From Verrucomicrobiota bacterium (lineage in GTDB: Bacteria > Verrucomicrobiota > Verrucomicrobiia > Limisphaerales > UBA1096): a DNA stretch of 9,770 nt. A program made the translations under genes and the position numbers. Positions 5,922 through 9,770 of this stretch are shown here, piece by piece (position 1 is the stretch's first letter; every line of letters starts with the position of its first letter). Where the stretch lies: NCBI GenBank assembly GCA_003972865.1, contig QOAX01000122.1:1-9770 (forward strand), given 5' to 3'. Below the pieces are notes generated by a model. The model was not told the DNA's origin, made no database searches, and saw only the letters and a list, made by a program, of their open reading frames with translations.

Positions 5922-7471
5922 CAGAATTGGAAATAAATAAACGGCTCACCGCCGCCCGGCGCGAACAGAAGCATCCAAAGAATCATCGCCACCGCCAGCG
6001 CGACTTTCACCGGCGATTTCTTCAGCCAACCGCGCAGCGGCGACTCGTAAACGAACTGGTAAACCCAAACCGAAACGACGAGGAGCAGGAGCAGCAGCGG
6101 CATCTGCGGGTCGGCCCAGCCGGTGGTGAAAATGCGCTCGAGGATTTCCATCGCTTGGCCAAGCGACTCCGCCCGGAAAAATACCCACGCGAAACAAACG
6201 AAAGCGAACACGACCAAGCGCTTGGCCAAGCGCGGGCAGCGGTCGCGCCACCACGCAACCTGCTCGAGGCCGCGATTGACGATCAACCCCAAGCCGTGCA
6301 ACGCGCCCCAAATAAGAAACGTCCACGCCGCCCCGTGCCACAGCCCGGAGACGACAAAAGTGATCAGCAAATTGCGCCAAAGCTTGAGGCTGCCGACGCG
6401 ACTGCCGCCGAGCGGGATGTACACGTAATCGCGAAACCAGGTTGAGAGGCTAATGTGCCAGCGCGACCAAAAATCGGCCAGGCTCACGGCGAGGTATGGG
6501 TTGCGGAAGTTGAGCATCAAGCGGAAGCCCATGCAGCGGGCGACGCCGCGCGCCATGTCGGTGTAGCCGCTGAAGTCGAAATAAATCTGCCAGCCAAAGG
6601 CGAACGTCGCCAGCGCCAGCGTCGCCCCACCCTGCGTTTCGACATCGCCGTAAACGCGATCGACGTACGGGCCGAGGTAATTGGCCAACGCCACTTTCTT
6701 GAACAACCCGACCAAAAACAGCGACGCGCCGTCGGTGACATCGCCCCACTTGATTCTTGGAAACTTGGCGAATTGCGGGAGCAGGGTTTTTGCACGCTCA
6801 ATCGGCCCGGCGACCAACTGCGGAAAAAACGTCACGAACGCCGCGAATCGAACAAAGCTCGGTTCGCGCGGAATGACACCCCGGTAAAAGTCAAACGTGT
6901 AGCTCATCGACTGGAACGTGTAGAAGGAAATGCCCACCGGCAGAACGTACTCCCAACCCGGCGGCATCAGCGACTCGGCGGATGCCAGTTGGCCTACACC
7001 AATCTGAGCCAGCAGGTTGTTCAGGTTTTCAATCGCAAAGCCGGCATACTTGAAAAAAAACAGCACCGAGAGGTTGTTAATGATGCTGACCACCAGCCAG
7101 GCGCGGCGACTCCGCAGCCAATGCCCCACTGCCAATATCACCGCGAAAAAACCGGCCGCCACCGCCAAGCCACCCCATCCGTCGGGCATCACGAATCCAA
7201 CGGCAACCGAACCGACGAGTGCCACGACGCTTGCGGCGAATCGCCACCCCGGTCTGACCAGGCGCGGGCCGCGCTCCATCCAGCCGACGATGAAGTAGTC
7301 GAGCGCGGTGGAATAAAACACAAGCAGCAGGTAGTACGGGTGCCACCAGCCGTAGAAGACAGCTGAGGATAGAAGAATCCAGTGCAGCCAGTAGCGGGTC
7401 GGACGTAGCGCCCAAAAGCCCACCAACGTCAGGATGAAAAAAAGGAAAAACGTCCAAGTGTGGAAAAGCAT
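5921..7471 (-). CDS. MBOAT-family O-acyltransferase, AlgI/DltB/PatA type
   Basis: A 516-residue polytopic membrane protein with about ten or more hydrophobic segments, the usual AlgI size. Family landmarks are clear: LLSSAVFYGWW (33-43), FFFKYAGF (138-145), LPVGISFYTFQSMSYTFDFYRG (177-198), FFPQLVAGPIERA (215-227), WQIYFDFSGYTDMARG (294-309), NPYLAVSLADFWSRWHISLSTWFRDYVYIPLGG (324-356), and FVVSGLWHGAAWTFLIWGALHG (372-393) with the catalytic-candidate His379 and the partner His339. AlgI-type proteins move acyl (usually acetyl) groups across the inner membrane onto exopolysaccharide, teichoic acid or peptidoglycan. It sits between the FGE-fold lipoprotein (stop three bases before this ATG) and the SGNH gene (one-base overlap), so it is co-translated with both. 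Two exact palindromic words lie in it, read as RLAKR (414-418) and SLGQA (436-440). The acyl donor and acceptor are unknown. Confidence 0.95.
   Translation of the reverse strand: MLFHTWTFFLFFILTLVGFWALRPTRYWLHWILLSSAVFYGWWHPYYLLLVFYSTALDYFIVGWMERGPRLVRPGWRFAASVVALVGSVAVGFVMPDGWGGLAVAAGFFAVILAVGHWLRSRRAWLVVSIINNLSVLFFFKYAGFAIENLNNLLAQIGVGQLASAESLMPPGWEYVLPVGISFYTFQSMSYTFDFYRGVIPREPSFVRFAAFVTFFPQLVAGPIERAKTLLPQFAKFPRIKWGDVTDGASLFLVGLFKKVALANYLGPYVDRVYGDVETQGGATLALATFAFGWQIYFDFSGYTDMARGVARCMGFRLMLNFRNPYLAVSLADFWSRWHISLSTWFRDYVYIPLGGSRVGSLKLWRNLLITFVVSGLWHGAAWTFLIWGALHGLGLIVNRGLEQVAWWRDRCPRLAKRLVVFAFVCFAWVFFRAESLGQAMEILERIFTTGWADPQMPLLLLLLVVSVWVYQFVYESPLRGWLKKSPVKVALAVAMILWMLLFAPGGGEPFIYFQF
6152..6165. 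repeat. Exact palindromic word in the MBOAT gene (SLGQA frame)
   Basis: This is an exact CGCTTGGCCAAGCG; with flanking T and A it is a 16-base perfect palindrome (6151-6166). The gene reads it as SLGQA (residues 436-440), a different phase from the copy 53 bases away. Confidence 0.8.
6214..6232. repeat. Exact palindromic word with extra half unit in the MBOAT gene (RLAKR frame)
   Basis: CGCTTGGCCAAGCG at 6219-6232 (16-base perfect palindrome with flanks, 6218-6233) overlaps CCAAGCGCTTGG (6214-6225), as in the copy after ruvB. It is read as RLAKR at residues 414-418, in a loop between membrane segments. Confidence 0.8.
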
Positions 7472-7474
7472 AGC

Positions 7475-8374
7475 CTACTTTTCCGGGGCCGCCTTGGCCA
7501 GGAGCGACTTCACCTCGTCCGGCATCACGTGACGCACACAGCGGAAGCCGCAGTAGTCGGTGAAGAAACAGGCGTCGGTGTCGCCTGTGCGCTGCCCCTT
7601 ACGGAACGAGGCGCGGCACATCGAGGCCGAGGCCTTCCACGAACCGCCTTTCATCACGCGCTTGGCATCGCTGCCGTCTTCCGCCGGGCCAAGCGGATCC
7701 TGCACTGGACTGGATTTGTAATAGTCCGGCTCGTAGACATCCTGGCACCATTCGGAGACATTGCCATACAGGTCGTGCAAGCCCCAGGCGTTCGGCTTGC
7801 GAGTGCCGACGACATGCGTGCGCTTGCCGGCGTTATCGGCAAACCAGCCGTTGGCCTTGAGCTTTGCCTCGGCACCGAAGCTGTACAGGCGGCCCGAGCC
7901 GGCGCGGGCAGCGTACTCCCATTCGGCCTCGGTCGGCAGCCGGTAACCGTTGGCGGTAAAGTCACACGGCCAGCCCGGCTTGGCCTCGTCGTAGCACGGC
8001 GTGAATCCCTCCATCAGCGAGCGCTCGTTGCAGTAGAGCTTGGCCTCGCGCCAGCGCACACGCTCGACCGGCTTGCGGCTGTCATCCTGCCAGCGGGAGG
8101 GGTTGGGCAACTGCGCCTTGACGAACAAGTCGTGCGTGACCTCGAATTGATCCATGAGGAACATGCCCAGTCGCACCTCGTGACGCGGGCGCTCGTCGGC
8201 CTCGTGATCGTTGGAGCCCATTTGAAATGAGCCGGCCGGGACGACGATCATCGGCACACCGCTCGCGGTGGTGATCGAGCGCGGCTTGGCCGGTGACACG
8301 GGGGCCGGGCCGCAGCCGTTGGCCAAGCCGAGCGCGAGCAGACCAAGCGCGCTGGTGAACTGCCAATGGCTCAT
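7475..8374 (-). CDS. Lipoprotein with FGE-sulfatase (SUMF1) fold, lacking the second catalytic cysteine
   Basis: A 299-residue protein. The N-terminus MSHWQFTSALGLLALGLANGC looks like a lipoprotein signal with Cys21 as the acylated residue. The formylglycine-generating-enzyme/SUMF1 fold follows: MIVVPAGSFQMGS (42-54), YRLPTEAEWEYAARAG (144-159), NAWGLHDLYGNVSEWCQD (195-212), RVMKGGSW (239-246) and DYCGFRCVR (273-281). In true FGE two active cysteines sit in a CxxxxC arrangement near the C-terminus; here the first is Cys253 (SMCRASFRKG) but the second position is Arg258, so canonical copper-dependent sulfatase activation is unlikely. Such proteins in this phylum group are usually of unknown role, perhaps ligand binding or another oxidation. 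The ATG at 8374 overlaps the propeller gene stop (ATGA), and the stop lies three bases before the MBOAT start. Longer starts exist upstream but would run back into the propeller gene. No sulfatase gene is in the window. Confidence 0.9.
   Translation of the reverse strand: MSHWQFTSALGLLALGLANGCGPAPVSPAKPRSITTASGVPMIVVPAGSFQMGSNDHEADERPRHEVRLGMFLMDQFEVTHDLFVKAQLPNPSRWQDDSRKPVERVRWREAKLYCNERSLMEGFTPCYDEAKPGWPCDFTANGYRLPTEAEWEYAARAGSGRLYSFGAEAKLKANGWFADNAGKRTHVVGTRKPNAWGLHDLYGNVSEWCQDVYEPDYYKSSPVQDPLGPAEDGSDAKRVMKGGSWKASASMCRASFRKGQRTGDTDACFFTDYCGFRCVRHVMPDEVKSLLAKAAPEK
8316..8329. repeat. Degenerate palindromic word in the lipoprotein signal peptide
   Basis: CCGTTGGCCAAGCC matches the 14-base word at 11 positions. 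It encodes the region around GLANG (residues 16-20) in the signal peptide of the FGE-fold lipoprotein. Confidence 0.35.
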
Positions 8375-9429
8375 TTGCTCGGCGGCAGAAACCAGTCGGA
8401 CTCCTTGTTGCTGTGGCCGTTGCGGGTCAGTGACATCCATTCGTAGACCGGCTTGTGGCCGATGGTGACCGAGCCGCCCTTGGCCACCTGCACCGCGAAG
8501 ATGTCCCAACCCTTGGCGTGAACGCCGACGATCTCGCAGGCGGCCTCGTAGGTGCCCGGCTTGGTTAGGTCGCCCTTGCCGTTCGGGCCGCGGCTGAAGG
8601 AGAGGAACCGGCCGTTGGGCGACCAGTCAACGTGATAAATCTTGTTTTGCTTGTCGAAGACCTGAAACACTTTTTTGCCAAGCTTTGGATTGTCGGAGTC
8701 GATATCGATCGGCACAACGGCCAACTCGTGGTCGCCCGCGCCCCATGCGATGTGTTTGCCGTCCGGGCTGAAGGTCGGGCGGCAGCCGTCAATGCCGAGG
8801 TCGATGATCTTGCTGCCGTTGGCCTCGATCAATAGGTTGGTATGCCGATGACCCATGCCTGCGTGCACGGTAGCGACGATCCATTTGCCGTTGGGCGCGT
8901 AACTGATGTTGTAGAGGTGATGCAGCGGCTTGGTGTTGACATGCTCGCGCGTCTTGCCGCTCGGCAAATGGTGGAAGCTGATGCCCTTGGTGTAATAATC
9001 GGTTACGTTGAATTTCGGATATTCCTGAGGCAGAAAGGCGATGGTCTCGCCGTCAGGTGCCCAGCAGGGTTGGCGCGCCTGGTGAACCACCTTTTTACGC
9101 CCAGTGCCGTCGGCGTTCATCACCCACAGGCTGCGGACCGTGGCGCGGCCCGTGCCGGAATCGACGAGGAAACAGATTCTCGAGCCGTCCGGCGACGCCT
9201 GCGGATACAGCTCGTTGACGCCGGGCGTGTTGGTGAGGTTGACCGACGACTTGCCGTCGGCCGAGGTGACGAACAACTCCCAGTTGTTGTTCACGTACGA
9301 CTCGTGGACGAGCTTGAATCTGCTGCCGGCCAACTCCTCGCGGACATTTCCGGCTTTCAGGGAAATTGCCTGAAAAAGCATCACGCCGCAAAGGATCGCT
9401 GCCGTTACAAACTTTTGTATCGGTTTCAT
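8371..9429 (-). CDS. Secreted TolB-like beta-propeller (PD40/WD40-like) protein
   Basis: A 352-residue protein. The N-terminus MKPIQKFVTAAILCGVMLFQAISLKAG is a Sec signal peptide. The rest is built from PD40/TolB-type propeller repeats, recognisable by a (S/A)P(D/N)G turn before each inner strand: ASPDG (78-82), WAPDG (123-127), YAPNG (177-181), FSPDG (220-224) and WSPNG (269-273), with linked motifs WELFVTSADG (50-59) and SLWVMNADGTG (100-110). Such propellers bind proteins or glycans in the periplasm or outside the cell; no catalytic motif is visible and no peptidase domain is attached. The ATG at 9429 is chosen because it starts the signal peptide directly; an in-frame GTG at 9453 would add eight residues. 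It is the first gene of the operon, and its stop overlaps the lipoprotein gene by four bases. Its true ligand is unknown. Confidence 0.85.
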   Translation of the reverse strand: MKPIQKFVTAAILCGVMLFQAISLKAGNVREELAGSRFKLVHESYVNNNWELFVTSADGKSSVNLTNTPGVNELYPQASPDGSRICFLVDSGTGRATVRSLWVMNADGTGRKKVVHQARQPCWAPDGETIAFLPQEYPKFNVTDYYTKGISFHHLPSGKTREHVNTKPLHHLYNISYAPNGKWIVATVHAGMGHRHTNLLIEANGSKIIDLGIDGCRPTFSPDGKHIAWGAGDHELAVVPIDIDSDNPKLGKKVFQVFDKQNKIYHVDWSPNGRFLSFSRGPNGKGDLTKPGTYEAACEIVGVHAKGWDIFAVQVAKGGSVTIGHKPVYEWMSLTRNGHSNKESDWFLPPSK

Positions 9430-9525
9430 GGAACGGAAATTATTTTTTGTCACTCTGCATTAATGCGAAGCGTCGCCATGCCGCGAGAGTATTCCGTTGG
9501 CACGAAGCGGCTCAAGTGAAAACCC

Positions 9526-9541
9526 CCGCTTGGCCAAGCGG
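9526..9541. repeat. Exact palindromic word, intergenic, beside a terminator
   Basis: CCGCTTGGCCAAGCGG is a 16-base perfect palindrome containing the exact 14-base word (9527-9540). It lies immediately beyond the T-tract of the terminator of the right-edge gene and upstream of the propeller operon. Confidence 0.8.
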
Positions 9542-9542
9542 C

Positions 9543-9570
9543 AAAAAAAGGCCCGTCAACCGACGGGCCT
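9543..9570 (-). terminator. Intrinsic terminator of the right-edge acidic-tail gene
   Basis: Read on the minus strand, AGGCCCGTC pairs with GACGGGCCT around loop GGTT (9-base-pair stem, 9549-9557 with 9562-9570) and runs into seven T residues (9543-9549). It starts 24 bases after the stop codon at 9594-9596 and insulates the propeller operon from the gene upstream. Confidence 0.9.
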
Positions 9571-9593
9571 GTAAAAAATGATGAATGATGAGG

Positions 9594-9770
9594 CTACTTT
9601 TTCTCCTTCGATTCGCCGGTGTCGCCGGATTCCTCGGCAGCGGCTTCGGCCTCGGACGTCTCAGACGGCTCCTCAGATGACTCTTCAGACGGCTTCTCAG
9701 CGGGTTCTTCGGCAGTAGGCTTCTCAGCTGGTGCTTCGGCAGTAGGCTTCTCAGCGGGTTCTTCGGCAGT
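9594..9770 (-). CDS. C-terminal tail of an acidic repeat-containing protein, 5' end outside the window
   Basis: The frame is open from the window edge to TAG at 9594-9596, giving the last 58 residues. They start with three copies of a nine-residue repeat TAE(E/A)PAEKP, then an acidic Ser/Glu-rich stretch (SEESSEEPSETSEAEAAAEES) and a basic end SKEKK. The tail is low-complexity and very likely disordered. Acidic or Ala-Pro-Glu-Lys tails of this kind are found on some ribosomal and cell-envelope proteins in these phyla, but the folded part lies beyond the window and no identity can be given. The matching terminator just downstream supports this as a real gene end. Confidence 0.8.
   Translation of the reverse strand, partial: TAEEPAEKPTAEAPAEKPTAEEPAEKPSEESSEEPSETSEAEAAAEESGDTGESKEKK
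9690..9770 (-). repeat. 27-base in-frame tandem repeat, three copies to the window edge
   Basis: Three 27-base units (9744-9770, 9717-9743, 9690-9716) encode TAEEPAEKP, TAEAPAEKP and TAEEPAEKP. The units differ by only a few bases, so the array probably arose by recent slippage or unequal exchange. It may continue beyond the edge. Confidence 0.85.

Noticed and set aside
3295..5949. A continuous 884-codon minus-strand frame covering ruvB and far upstream
   Set aside because: Only the last 340 codons match RuvB. The upstream part is antisense to the membrane protein gene and out of frame with the SGNH gene, and its composition is typical of a GC-rich shadow frame. It is not a fusion.
6455..7366. 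A 303-codon plus-strand frame opposite the MBOAT gene
   Set aside because: The minus strand carries unmistakable AlgI-family motifs here. The plus-strand translation is low in hydrophobics, rich in Arg/Gln/His and shows no domain, as expected of an antisense shadow.
7460..8230. A 256-codon plus-strand frame opposite the FGE-fold gene
   Set aside because: It overlaps a gene with clear FGE-fold motifs, and its own translation shows no recognisable family.
8842..9519. A 225-codon plus-strand frame opposite the propeller gene
   Set aside because: The opposite strand shows a signal peptide and five propeller turns. The plus-strand frame has no domain signal.

Overview
The window is a high-GC chromosomal segment from a bacterium of the PVC group, most likely Verrucomicrobiota. 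That placement is an inference. It rests on a planctomycete/verrucomicrobial-type cytochrome c/DUF1549 protein, a lipoprotein of the sulfatase-modifying-factor fold, a TolB-like propeller, and a pair of very small genes that resemble, from memory, short verrucomicrobial ORFs. There are no tRNA or rRNA genes, no CRISPR array, no transposase and no phage genes.

Layout. At the left edge (1-1401, minus) lies the N-terminal 467 codons of a secreted c-type cytochrome/DUF1549 protein whose 3' end is outside the window. Divergent from it is an enolase-superfamily sugar-acid dehydratase or racemase (1477-2646, plus). Converging on that gene are two tiny ATGA-overlapping genes (2872-2672 and 3072-2869, minus) of unknown function, with a 222-base intergenic region upstream that holds dyad symmetries. 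Next is ruvB (4317-3295, minus). A 104-residue membrane protein (4432-4746, plus) is divergent from ruvB and ends in a very strong intrinsic terminator.

From 9429 down to 4794 runs a tightly packed four-gene minus-strand operon: a secreted TolB-like beta-propeller protein, an FGE-fold lipoprotein (4-base overlap), an AlgI-type MBOAT O-acyltransferase (3-base gap) and an SGNH/GDSL-type membrane-anchored protein (1-base overlap). MBOAT plus SGNH is the usual pairing for O-acylation of an exported polysaccharide, so the operon is probably devoted to modifying or handling an extracellular glycan. Coupling to a propeller and an FGE-fold lipoprotein is unusual. At the right edge (9594-9770, minus) is the C-terminal tail of an acidic, tandem-repeat-containing protein, followed by its own terminator.

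The most unusual signal is a recurring 14-base perfect palindrome, CGCTTGGCCAAGCG. It occurs four times exactly and three times with one mismatch, with several weaker copies, in coding and intergenic DNA alike. Within genes it is read in two different frames (as RLAKR and as LGQA), so the DNA word rather than a peptide is being maintained. It behaves like the highly iterated palindrome HIP1 of cyanobacteria but has a different sequence. I do not know of a description of this word.
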